From Candidatus Zhuqueibacterota bacterium (GTDB taxonomy: Bacteria > Zhuqueibacterota > Zhuqueibacteria > Zhuqueibacterales > Zhuqueibacteraceae), in NCBI GenBank assembly GCA_003576975.1, contig QEVD01000007.1, positions 1-43,169 of the forward strand: a DNA stretch of 43,169 bases. The letters are read 5' to 3'. Both the position numbers and the translations under genes were made by a program. The notes under the pieces were generated by a model that worked only from the letters and a program-made list of their open reading frames with translations, did no database searches and was not told the DNA's origin. This document shows, one piece after another, positions 17,095-24,881 of this stretch (positions within the stretch are counted from its first letter, which is position 1; every line of letters begins with the position of its first letter).

Positions 17095-17562
17095 TCAGGT
17101 TCTCTCAATATCCGTCACGAGGTTGAACCGCGTGATTTTGGTTTTTTGCAATGTATCCATGACGTCCTCGATGGTGCCGTACGGAGCGGAGCGATCAGCC
17201 TTAACGACGGTACGGAGTTTGGGATTTTTGACGCGCGCGTCAATCAGCAGGCGCGCGAGTGTTTCTTTATCCGCAACTTCCGTGCTCAGCTTCAAGCGGA
17301 ACTCCGGGCCAAAGACGGCCATGCGCAATTGCTGCGAGTCCAGGCCAAGGAAAATCTTGCCTTCCTCGTTTACCGACACTGTCATCACGTCCGTTTCCGG
17401 CAATTTGATCACCGAATGCGAGCTGGGAATAACCACGCTCACATCCTCCGGCGGACGGAATTGGGTGGTCAACATGAAAAAGGTTAGCAGCAAAAATGCC
17501 ACGTCCACCATGGGAGTCATGTCGATCTTGATGCCGATTCGACCTTTTTTAATCTTGGGCAT
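17095..17562 (-). CDS. exbD: ExbD/TolR-family proton channel subunit (first copy)
   Basis: The protein has 155 residues. D20 lies in the membrane helix motif DMTPMVDVAFLLLTFFMLTTQF, which is almost identical to the second ExbD; the periplasmic part differs more (VSVVIPSSHSVIKLPETD, ARLLIDARVKNPKLRTVV). It ends 12 bases before the second exbD and starts 22 bases after exbB, so the three are co-transcribed. Both copies keep the proton-carrying aspartate, which argues for a mixed ExbD dimer rather than one inactive copy. Confidence 0.93.
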   Translation of the reverse strand: MPKIKKGRIGIKIDMTPMVDVAFLLLTFFMLTTQFRPPEDVSVVIPSSHSVIKLPETDVMTVSVNEEGKIFLGLDSQQLRMAVFGPEFRLKLSTEVADKETLARLLIDARVKNPKLRTVVKADRSAPYGTIEDVMDTLQKTKITRFNLVTDIERT

Positions 17563-17584
17563 AGTCTTGACGCCTCACGTTTGC

Positions 17585-18310
17585 TTATTCTTTCGAGCGT
17601 GTTGCCAGGGTTTGCACGATGGAGTAGCTCGCCTCGTCAATCATGTAGGTGAAATTGTCAACGCGCGTGGTGAAAACGTTGTAGAACACGATGCCCAAAA
17701 TTGCCGCGAAGATGCCGCCGGCCGTGTTGATCAGGGCTTCCGAGATACCCAGCGAAAGCTGCACGGCGTCTGGCACACCGGCTTGCGCCAGCGCTTTGAA
17801 CGCGCGAATCATGCCGATAACCGTGCCGAACAAACCGACCATCGTGGCGATGGAGGCGATGGTGGAAAGCACGACCAGGTTTTTCTCGAGCAGCGGCACT
17901 TCGAGCAGCATGGCCTCTTCGATCGCATGCTGCACGTCGGCCATCATTTCTTTTTGCTCTTTTACCTTGCCACTCTCTTTCAATTCTTTGTAGCGCGCCA
18001 AACCATTGCGAATAACGTTTGCCAGCGAGCCGCGTTGGCGATCGCACGCTTCAATGGCGCCGTCGATGTTACCCGCGTGAATCTCTTGCTGGATTTTTTT
18101 CAAAAAGACCGTCATGGCGGTGCGGCCTTTGGCGCGATTCAATGACAACAACCGCTCAAAAATGAAGGTGACGACCATGATGGTCAACGCAATCAAAACC
18201 GAAACCACCGGACCACCATCCCGGATGAACTTGGGCAATTGCGTATAGATGGCATAACCGATAATCATGGAGATGACAACGACTGCCATGGTGAAGAAGC
18301 CTTGCTTCAT
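17585..18310 (-). CDS. exbB: ExbB/TolQ/MotA-family proton channel subunit
   Basis: The protein has 241 residues. Membrane helices lie at about 7-25 and 33-50, with further ones at about 140-165 and 185-208 (IASIATMVGLFGTVIGMIRAF and GISEALINTAGGIFAAILGI, the signature GTVxGM...EAL region of the family). A cytoplasmic helical domain lies between. GGAGG is 7 bases before the ATG. With ExbD it forms the proton-driven motor. The gene follows the STAS gene by 42 bases. Confidence 0.94.
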   Translation of the reverse strand: MKQGFFTMAVVVISMIIGYAIYTQLPKFIRDGGPVVSVLIALTIMVVTFIFERLLSLNRAKGRTAMTVFLKKIQQEIHAGNIDGAIEACDRQRGSLANVIRNGLARYKELKESGKVKEQKEMMADVQHAIEEAMLLEVPLLEKNLVVLSTIASIATMVGLFGTVIGMIRAFKALAQAGVPDAVQLSLGISEALINTAGGIFAAILGIVFYNVFTTRVDNFTYMIDEASYSIVQTLATRSKE

Positions 18311-18352
18311 GTGCAGACCTCCGCTTGGATGTTTGGTTGGAAAATCAGTGAG

Positions 18353-18694
18353 TTAAAAATTCATAATCGCCGCGTCACGCGTCTCTTCCACATCAAAGAC
18401 GCTCGTGAGTTTGGTAATCACAAAAACGTTTTGCACGCTTTTACCCATGTTGCACAACTTGATTTTCCCCTGGCCCTTGGTGTACATGGCATGCAGGCCG
18501 ACCAGCGCTCCGATGCCGGTACTGTTGATGTACGTCACCCCGCCCAGATCCACCACGAGCTTACGATTGCCTTGCTCGAATAGATCTTTGGCCTTCTCTT
18601 TCAACTCATCCGTCTCTTTGCCGCCGATAATCGACCCGCGCGGCTCCAGCACGGCTACTTCTAAATTGTTCAGAGTTGTTACTTTAACTGACAT
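18353..18694 (-). CDS. STAS-domain protein (anti-sigma factor antagonist type), first gene of the operon
   Basis: The gene encodes 113 residues from the ATG at 18694 (GAGGA upstream). It is a single STAS domain in the SpoIIAA/RsbV style: RKLVVDLGGVTYINSTGIGAL carries S58 at the usual phosphorylation site, with Asn instead of Asp before it. Such proteins are switched by serine kinases and phosphatases and bind anti-sigma factors or other partners. It lies just after the sigma-54-type promoter and before exbB. A STAS domain leading an ExbB-TonB operon is unusual and suggests a regulatory input to the complex or its expression. Confidence 0.9.
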   Translation of the reverse strand: MSVKVTTLNNLEVAVLEPRGSIIGGKETDELKEKAKDLFEQGNRKLVVDLGGVTYINSTGIGALVGLHAMYTKGQGKIKLCNMGKSVQNVFVITKLTSVFDVEETRDAAIMNF

Positions 18695-18770
18695 AGGAAT
18701 CCTCGCGAAAAGAGGTTTATCCGTTCGGCCTTGCGCCATCAGCGCGTTAAATTTTTTTAATCTCTGTTAC

Positions 18771-18785
18771 GCAAAGCCGGTGCCA
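18771..18785 (-). promoter_or_regulatory. Sigma-54 (-24/-12) promoter of the STAS-ExbB-TonB operon
   Basis: Minus-strand TGGCACC-GGCT-TTGC matches the consensus TGGCACG-N4-TTGCW at all key bases, with the GG and GC pairs separated by exactly 10. Transcription would start near 18759, about 65 bases before the STAS ATG. Confidence 0.75.
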
Positions 18786-18910
18786 GTGAATCCCGGAAGC
18801 ATTGCAGCTCTAACGTTATGATTTTTTGAGAGTGATATTGCAACCCACGTGTGACATTGTTTGAAAAATGCAATAGTATTTTCGATCACGCCGGTCTTGG
18901 ACTACCTAAT

Positions 18911-18953
18911 TGTTTAAATTTCTAAACAGATAAGTCATCTTGCATTTTGCAAG
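18911..18953. promoter_or_regulatory. Two palindromes, candidate enhancer sites for the NtrC-type regulator
   Basis: CTTGCATTTTGCAAG (18939-18953) is a perfect 6-3-6 palindrome. TGTTTA (18911-18916) and TAAACA (18923-18928) form a 6-6-6 palindrome. They lie about 130-180 bases upstream of the sigma-54 promoter, a usual enhancer distance. Confidence 0.4.
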
Positions 18954-19139
18954 GTGAGCATGTCACCGTAAAATCCAAGAAACTAATACTTTGGAAAAGT
19001 GGTGGACAAAGAATTCGCTAAAATGGAACAACATGAATTGTCAGCGTGAAGTAAATCTGCTTCACAATTCTGTCGCAGGGGAACCGCGGTATGGCAGGAT
19101 GAGGTTGGATATATTTTCTATGGAACGGCGCTGCCGCAA

Positions 19140-20468
19140 TCACAAATCAAATTTTTTGCGCTTGCGCCAAAGCGTGGCAGGATCGATGCCGAGAATCTTT
19201 GCGGCCTCATCGTAATCTTTCGCATGTTGCAGCACGCGCTTGACATGCAATTTTTCGATCTCTTCCAGAGAAAGCTCGTGTTGCGGCTTGTCGCGCGCAG
19301 AACGAACCTCCTCGGGCAGATGCGTCAATTCGATGAGATGGTTTTTGGTGAGCAACACCGCGCGTTCGATGACATTTTCAAGCTCACGCACGTTGCCGCT
19401 CCAGCGGTAGGCGCGCAGCGCTTGCAACGCCTCCGGCGAGATTTCGAGAACTTTATCGGGTGAGAATTTATTGAGGAAATGCTGAATCAACAGCGGAATG
19501 TCTTCCGGGCGGTCGCGCAGCGGCGTCAGCTTCAAACGCATGGTATTCAAGCGATAAAACAAATCTTCGCGAAAAGCGCCTTCTTTGAGCGCTTCATCCA
19601 GGTTGCGGTTGGTCGCTGCAATCACACGCACGTCCACCTGCGTGGTTTTGCTTTCGCCCACGCGCTCGAATTCCTTGTTCTGTAGCACGCGCAGCAGTTT
19701 TGCTTGAATCGCGGGCGAAAGCTCGGCGATTTCATCGAGAAAAATCGTGCCCCCGTCTGCCAGCGCGAAGCGGCCCTGGCGGTCTTTCACCGCGCCGGTG
19801 AACGCGCCCTTGACGTGTCCAAACAATTCACTTTCTAGAAGATTTTCCGGCAACGCCGCGCAATTGATTTTGATGAACGGCTTGCCGGACCGCGGGCTTT
19901 TTTGATAAATGAGCTGCGCCACCAGTTCTTTGCCGGTGCCGCTCTCGCCCTCGATCAACACGCTGATGTTGCTCTCGGCGACGCGGCCGCCAAGCTCGAG
20001 CATGTCGAGCATCTCGCGATTGCGCGTCACAAATTCGCCGGTGCCGCGCGACGCGGCAACCTGTTCGCGCAGTTCGCGAACTTCACGCGACAGCTCGTGA
20101 TGCTCCCAGGCTTTTTGCGCAAAGATTTGCAGTTCTTTGTAATCGAACGGCTTTTCGAGATAATGATATGCGCCTTTTTTAACGGTTTCGATGGCGCTGT
20201 CAATCGAGCCGTGCGCCGTGATGATGACTACCGTGGTCTCCGGCGAATGGCGTTTAATCTCCGCCAATATCTCCATGCCGTCCATTGGCCCCATTTTCAG
20301 ATCCACAAAGGCGAGATCAAAGCGTTCTTGCTGCAAAACTTCCAGCACTTCTTGCGGCTTCGAAATCAACCGCGTCTGAAAGCCGATCGCGTCGAAACAA
20401 ATTCCCATGGTTTTTAGAATATTCGTCTCGTCATCGACGACCAGGACTTTGGGGCGAATTTCAGGCAT
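19140..20468 (-). CDS. Sigma-54-dependent response regulator (NtrC/AlgB type)
   Basis: The gene encodes 442 residues from the ATG at 20468 (an upstream TTG at 20480 has no better ribosome site). The receiver domain spans 1-120 with phospho-acceptor D56 ([12 protein letters not shown]) and the acidic pair VVDDE. The AAA+ domain spans about 140-370, with Walker A GESGTGKE, the sigma-54 contact loop GAFTGA, and [12 protein letters not shown]. The C-terminal Fis-type helix-turn-helix is [19 protein letters not shown]. It follows the histidine kinase by 72 bases and is surely its partner. An obvious target is the sigma-54 promoter only about 360 bases downstream, before the STAS-ExbB operon. Confidence 0.95.
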   Translation of the reverse strand: MPEIRPKVLVVDDETNILKTMGICFDAIGFQTRLISKPQEVLEVLQQERFDLAFVDLKMGPMDGMEILAEIKRHSPETTVVIITAHGSIDSAIETVKKGAYHYLEKPFDYKELQIFAQKAWEHHELSREVRELREQVAASRGTGEFVTRNREMLDMLELGGRVAESNISVLIEGESGTGKELVAQLIYQKSPRSGKPFIKINCAALPENLLESELFGHVKGAFTGAVKDRQGRFALADGGTIFLDEIAELSPAIQAKLLRVLQNKEFERVGESKTTQVDVRVIAATNRNLDEALKEGAFREDLFYRLNTMRLKLTPLRDRPEDIPLLIQHFLNKFSPDKVLEISPEALQALRAYRWSGNVRELENVIERAVLLTKNHLIELTHLPEEVRSARDKPQHELSLEEIEKLHVKRVLQHAKDYDEAAKILGIDPATLWRKRKKFDL

Positions 20469-20540
20469 AGTCAACAACAAAAATGAAGCATGTTATTCGA
20501 TTATTAGAGGGCAAAACTGTGGCGCCATTGGCTCACACGC

Positions 20541-22475
20541 TCAGCCTTCCGGCAGCTCCGGCGCAACGGGAATGGTAAAATTGAACTTGCTGCCCACCCC
20601 CACTTCGCTTTCCACCCAAATTTTGCCGCCGTGCGCCTCGATCACTTCCTTTGCAATCGCCAATCCCAAACCAACGCTGCCCGGCGTCGCATCTGTAGGC
20701 TCTTTCACCTGCACGAATTTTTCGAAAATCGTATCCAGGGCGGCTGCCGGAATGCCACGGCCCGTATCTGCCACGCACACTTGAATGACGCCATTGCTGC
20801 GCTCGGCGCTGATCGTCACGTTGCCGTGCGCCGGCGTGTAGCGCAGCGCATTGCTGACGAGATTGTTGATCACCCAGGAGAGTTTCTCCTGATCGCCCGG
20901 CACTTCCGGCAATGCCGGCGCGAGCGCAATATTGAGACTGACTTCTTTTTCTTCGAACAACAGCCGCAGCGGCCGCAGCGCGTGTTCGAGCAAACCCGGA
21001 AGGTTGAGAGACTCGCTCTTGATCTTATATCGCCCGGATTCCAGGCGCAGGAGATCGAGCAGCTCGCGCACCAGTTTCTTCAGGCGTTCACAATCATCTT
21101 TGGCGGCGTTCAGCAGCTCATGCTGGCGCGCGTTCATCTTTCCCAACACTTCCTGCGACAGAATATCGATCGTCATGTTGATCGCCGTCAACGGCGTGCG
21201 GAACTCATGAGACACGGTTGCCATGAATTCCGATTTCATTTGATCGAGATTCTTGAAGCGCGTCACATCCTGCAACAGCGTCACCACGCCCTGCACCTGA
21301 CCCTGCTCATCGGTGATCTTGGTCTGGCGCGGGCGATAATAAAATGTTTTGCCCTCGCGCGCCACCGCCAACAAAAAATCGTTGTGCTCCGGATCACCCT
21401 GCTTGTCTTCTTTAACCTCCATGAGTTTGGCCCACAAATCATTGTTCTGCAGCAGGCGCAAGGGCTGGCCCTGCCAGCTCGCGCCTTGCACGCCAATCAT
21501 GGTCGCCGCCGCCTCATTCATCAAAAGAATGCTGCTGTTTTCGTCGGTGACGATGATGGGGTCAGCGATGCTTTCGACGATGGTTTCGGATTTTTTCTTT
21601 TCCGCGATCAATTGGTGGATGTTCAACTCTTCGTAGCTGCGCAGCCGTTCCGTCATTTTGTTGAACTCGCGGCTCAACTCGCCGATTTCGTCTTCGGTTT
21701 GGATGTCGATTTTCTGGTTCAAATTGCCTTCGCCAATGCGCCGCACGGTTTGCGTGAGCTTCTTCAGCGGTTTGAGAATAGAGCCGGTGAATTGCAAACT
21801 GCCGAGGATGCTGAGCAAAATCGCGATGACCAGGGCGACGATCACGACTTGCGTGGCCTGGCCGGTAATGTCTTTCGCGCGGCGATCCATGCTGCTGATG
21901 GCTTCTTGATTCGTTTCCAGCAGCGTTTTGCAATATCGATTGATTTTGACCAGGCTGGGTTCGATCTCGGCGCGCTGGAAGGCGCGCAACTTCGCGAAGG
22001 GTTGCCGCTTTTGCACCATGTGATGCAACGAGTCTGAGACGGCAAGAAAATGCCGGTAGGCAAAAATGATGCTATCCAACAAGGCGTGTTCGGAGGGCGA
22101 AGTAATAACGCTGTTCGTTTGCTCGAACCATTGCAAGAACTCGTCGCGATTGGTATTGAACACCGCCAACGGCAACTCCAAGCTGCGGTTGGCGTCGTAA
22201 ACCACCAGCGAGCGTTCTTCGCTGCGCTCGGTGTTGAACAACACCAGCGTGGAGTCGCCGCTTTGCACCAGCATGGCGAGCAGCGCGTTCTCTTGATTGT
22301 CGAGCGCCTTCAGCATGTTTTCCGCGGCGAGCACGTTCTCGTAGTTCTGCTTCAAAATGCCGCCCACCGAATTGCTCAATTGCGAAAAATCGTGCACCGC
22401 GAAAATGCTCGTGACCAGAATGATGGCCAGCAGCACGACGTAACCCGTCGCAATTTTGTAACGCAGACCTCTCAT
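20541..22475 (-). CDS. Membrane sensor histidine kinase with HAMP and PAS domains (KinB-like)
   Basis: The protein has 644 residues. Order: membrane helix about 8-28, a long helical periplasmic sensor (30-210), second helix about 210-232, HAMP about 232-285, PAS about 300-410 ([20 protein letters not shown]), and HisKA with phospho-acceptor H423 ([12 protein letters not shown]). The ATPase domain about 530-640 carries N box [12 protein letters not shown] and G boxes DTGRGIP and [11 protein letters not shown]. This layout and its NtrC-type partner resemble Pseudomonas KinB/AlgB. The signal sensed is unknown. No clear ribosome site precedes the ATG. Confidence 0.93.
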   Translation of the reverse strand: MRGLRYKIATGYVVLLAIILVTSIFAVHDFSQLSNSVGGILKQNYENVLAAENMLKALDNQENALLAMLVQSGDSTLVLFNTERSEERSLVVYDANRSLELPLAVFNTNRDEFLQWFEQTNSVITSPSEHALLDSIIFAYRHFLAVSDSLHHMVQKRQPFAKLRAFQRAEIEPSLVKINRYCKTLLETNQEAISSMDRRAKDITGQATQVVIVALVIAILLSILGSLQFTGSILKPLKKLTQTVRRIGEGNLNQKIDIQTEDEIGELSREFNKMTERLRSYEELNIHQLIAEKKKSETIVESIADPIIVTDENSSILLMNEAAATMIGVQGASWQGQPLRLLQNNDLWAKLMEVKEDKQGDPEHNDFLLAVAREGKTFYYRPRQTKITDEQGQVQGVVTLLQDVTRFKNLDQMKSEFMATVSHEFRTPLTAINMTIDILSQEVLGKMNARQHELLNAAKDDCERLKKLVRELLDLLRLESGRYKIKSESLNLPGLLEHALRPLRLLFEEKEVSLNIALAPALPEVPGDQEKLSWVINNLVSNALRYTPAHGNVTISAERSNGVIQVCVADTGRGIPAAALDTIFEKFVQVKEPTDATPGSVGLGLAIAKEVIEAHGGKIWVESEVGVGSKFNFTIPVAPELPEG

Positions 22476-22576
22476 GGCGAAAATCTTATTTTGTCAACCT
22501 ATTTCGTCATCAAGATAATCGAATGAACCGGCGTAAACAACGATTTATTTTTACGCCCGGTCAAATCCGGCAGAAC

Positions 22577-23518
22577 TCAGCGTGTTTTCTGCAACACCAC
22601 CACCAGCGTTGCGCCCCGGAAGCGGCCGGGGAAAAACCGGCTGCCGGCGATCAACGAAGTGGCAGCAACTGCCCCCGCGCACGCGAAACGCAGCGGCAAA
22701 AACCATGAACGTGACTTTCTTGCTTGTGCCTGCAATTGTTCACTCATCATGGCATTAAAAAAAGCGTCGAGCGGCAATTGCCGGCAAGCGAGCAAGTGAA
22801 AGCCGCACGTTTCCGCCAGCCGCTGCAAGGCTGGCAGCGTGAAATGATTCACATGGCGCGGCACATCGAGCGCGATCCAATCGCTGCCATAAACTCTGGC
22901 ATCGAAGCTTTCAATATGAGGCGCGGCGATGATAAGCTGGCCGCCCTCGGTCAATTGATCGCGCAAATGCAACAGCGCGGCTTTGGGTGAATAAAGATGT
23001 TCCAGCACATGCCAAAGCGTGATCACGTCGGAAGGCGATCCTGCCTTCAAATCCTGCACACTGCCGGTTTCGATGTCGAGTTGGAAGTTGCGCCGGCCCC
23101 AATCCGCGGCAGCCGGGTCGCGCTCCAATCCTCGCACTTGCCAACCGGAAGCGCGCATGAACGCGAGAAACTCGCCGGTGCCGCAGCCCACGTCGAGCAG
23201 GGCGCCGCGAGCACAGAATCGCGAAAGCAACCGGCGTTTCCATCTGAGATTGATTTGGCGGAGATAATCGTAAAGCTTTTGCGTCGCGGTTGGCCGGGCG
23301 GCAAGGCTGGCGAAAGGCAAATAAGCTTCGTGTTGATAATAACGGCCGCTCATGGCTTCGGCGGGACGGGGATTCAAGTAAATCATGCCGCACACGCGAC
23401 AGCGCTGCAGATCATACGACGGACCCTCGGCCAACGCGAAGCGATCCGCGACACGCATGTATAACTCACCGGCGTCTTCGGCGCAAACCGGGCAGGCGCA
23501 ATGCTCGAAATCAGACAA
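22577..23518 (-). CDS. Class I SAM-dependent methyltransferase with N-terminal zinc ribbon
   Basis: The protein has 313 residues. The N-terminal Cys pairs CPVC and CRVC (with CAC before) suggest a zinc ribbon at about 8-45. The Rossmann methyltransferase core starts at LLDVGCGTGEFL (motif I), with ITLWHVLEHLYSP as the post-motif, typical of Methyltransf_23-type enzymes. A hydrophobic stretch near 280-298 may be a membrane anchor. Enzymes of this type often sit in cell-surface polysaccharide clusters, and a glycosyltransferase gene precedes it. The MITE-like element separates the two genes. Confidence 0.88.
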   Translation of the reverse strand: MSDFEHCACPVCAEDAGELYMRVADRFALAEGPSYDLQRCRVCGMIYLNPRPAEAMSGRYYQHEAYLPFASLAARPTATQKLYDYLRQINLRWKRRLLSRFCARGALLDVGCGTGEFLAFMRASGWQVRGLERDPAAADWGRRNFQLDIETGSVQDLKAGSPSDVITLWHVLEHLYSPKAALLHLRDQLTEGGQLIIAAPHIESFDARVYGSDWIALDVPRHVNHFTLPALQRLAETCGFHLLACRQLPLDAFFNAMMSEQLQAQARKSRSWFLPLRFACAGAVAATSLIAGSRFFPGRFRGATLVVVLQKTR

Positions 23519-23671
23519 CGGTTATCTCTTTTGCGTTCGTGTTCAAATGTGCAGGAAGATCACACCACTTCCGCAGAGGTGTTAGAGGTGTTCTTGGAAC
23601 GAAACCCCTTATCATTGCAGAAAGGCTTCGTTCAGAATGGACTCGCCACAACGCGGCTTCGCATGATCATT
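23519..23671. other. Spacer between methyltransferase gene and the MITE
   Basis: It contains the methyltransferase upstream region and a direct repeat GAGGTGTT-A-GAGGTGTT near 23576-23592. No gene or clear promoter is visible. Confidence 0.4.
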
Positions 23672-23820
23672 CTAGTGCGCTGTTACCTTGAAAAGTATAT
23701 CCCACCGGTATGTCATCCAGGAGGGAACTTGTGAAGTTGCAGGCATTATGCCGAGTACTTCACAAGATTCGTCTGACATTTCGAGGGGCACTCCTACAAA
23801 ATAAGGTAACAGCCCACTAG
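23672..23820. mobile_element. 149-bp palindromic MITE-like element with TA flanks
   Basis: Terminal inverted repeats CTAGTGCGCTGTTACCTT (23672-23689) and AAGGTAACAGCCCACTAG (23803-23820) match at 17 of 18 bases. Further paired blocks lie symmetrically inside: ATGTCA (23710-23715) with TGACAT (23774-23779), CTTGTGAAGT (23728-23737) with ACTTCACAAG (23757-23766), and the apex GGCATTATGCC (23742-23752). Both ends are flanked by TA within CTAG, the duplication and preferred target of IS630/mariner elements. There is no transposase inside. The right TA is part of the TAG stop of the glycosyltransferase gene, and the pre-insertion site would give the same stop. Confidence 0.72.
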
Positions 23821-24863
23821 CTGGGCAAGTCAGAAAACCGTTTCTTGCCGCCTGCGAAATAATCCCACACAATACAGCGCGAATAAAATTTGCTCAGCAT
23901 TGCCGCATGCGTAATTTTTCGGCATTTCCGGGTTTGCTTGCGCTGTCGCCAAATCTGCCGTGCGTGTGTGACGAGGTAACCACACGCTGCAAAAACCTTC
24001 ACCGCCTGCCTCCATTGCAAACGGAGCAACATGCGCAACGCCGCGAGCACATCCAACAACAAACGCAGCGGCAATACCTTGAACAAGCCCGCTGCCGGCA
24101 TATTTTTGAGCAGCAGAATCAGGCCGTTGCGATGATTCAGATAAACCTTGCGCGGGGATTCCGCTTGCAGCGTCGAACCGGCTTGATGATAAACCGCCGC
24201 ACTTGGCACCGCAAGCACGCGATAACCTGCCCAATGCAAGCGCCAGTTGAGATCGATTTCTTCCATGTGCGCGAAGAAATGTTCATCCAACTCGCCGGTT
24301 TCCGCCAGCGCCGCCTGCCGCAGCAAGCAGCACGCGCCGCTCGCCCAAAAAATATCGACTTCATCGTCGTACTGGCCGCGATCGTGTTCGAGCGTAAAAA
24401 ATATTCTGCCGCGGCAAAACGGATAGCCGAGCCAATCCATAAAACCGCCAGCCGCGCCGGCATAATCAAACTGATCCGGTGCATCGAGAGCGAGAATTTT
24501 TGGCTGGCAAGCAGCGACGCTTTCATTACGCTCCATCGCGGCCACCAGCGGCGCAAGCCAGCCGGGTGTAACCACCGCGTCATTATTGAGCAGCGCGGCA
24601 TACTTGCCCCGGCTTGCACGCAATCCGAGATTGCAGCCGCCGGCGTAACCGAGATTCTTTGCGCTCGCCACAACTCTTACTTCGGGGAAATGAGGCAACA
24701 CTTTCGCAACGCTGCCGTCATCGCAGGCATTGTCAATGAGCAAAATCTCAAAGGGGCGATAATCCGTGGCTTGCAAGCTTTGCAAGCATCTTTGCAATAT
24801 TTCCGCGCCGCGCCAATGCGGAATGATAATCGACACCAACGGCCATTTTTTATCATCAGGCAC
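23817..24863 (-). CDS. Family 2 glycosyltransferase
   Basis: The protein has 348 residues. The GT-A core begins VSIIIPHWRGAEILQRCLQSL and has LLIDNACDDGSV, the nucleotide-binding region ALLNNDAVVTPGW, and acceptor-side HMEEIDLNWRLHWAGYRV. This is the usual rhamnosyltransferase-like (WbbL/WcaA) pattern. A hydrophobic C-terminal segment (about 265-290, LLLDVLAALRMLL) may bind the membrane. It transfers a sugar to a surface glycan by family knowledge; the sugar is unknown. It starts 18 bases after the DUF2723 gene, and a MITE-like element sits in its stop codon. Confidence 0.9.
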   Translation of the reverse strand: MPDDKKWPLVSIIIPHWRGAEILQRCLQSLQATDYRPFEILLIDNACDDGSVAKVLPHFPEVRVVASAKNLGYAGGCNLGLRASRGKYAALLNNDAVVTPGWLAPLVAAMERNESVAACQPKILALDAPDQFDYAGAAGGFMDWLGYPFCRGRIFFTLEHDRGQYDDEVDIFWASGACCLLRQAALAETGELDEHFFAHMEEIDLNWRLHWAGYRVLAVPSAAVYHQAGSTLQAESPRKVYLNHRNGLILLLKNMPAAGLFKVLPLRLLLDVLAALRMLLRLQWRQAVKVFAACGYLVTHARQIWRQRKQTRKCRKITHAAMLSKFYSRCIVWDYFAGGKKRFSDLPS

Positions 24864-24881
24864 GGCGGTTCAGCCTCGCGC

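Larger units (their letters stand above)
18695..19139. other. Control region upstream of the STAS-ExbB operon
   Basis: This 445-base gap holds the sigma-54-type promoter (18771-18785) and, 130-180 bases further upstream, two palindromes: CTTGCA-TTT-TGCAAG (18939-18953) and TGTTTA-N6-TAAACA (18911-18928). Spacing fits enhancer sites of an NtrC-type activator. The activator gene ends at its far edge (19140). No gene is supported. Confidence 0.55.

Noticed and set aside
22530-22557. Hairpin between the methyltransferase and kinase genes
   Set aside because: GGCGTAAA/TTTACGCC is an 8-bp stem without a T tract; too weak to call a terminator.
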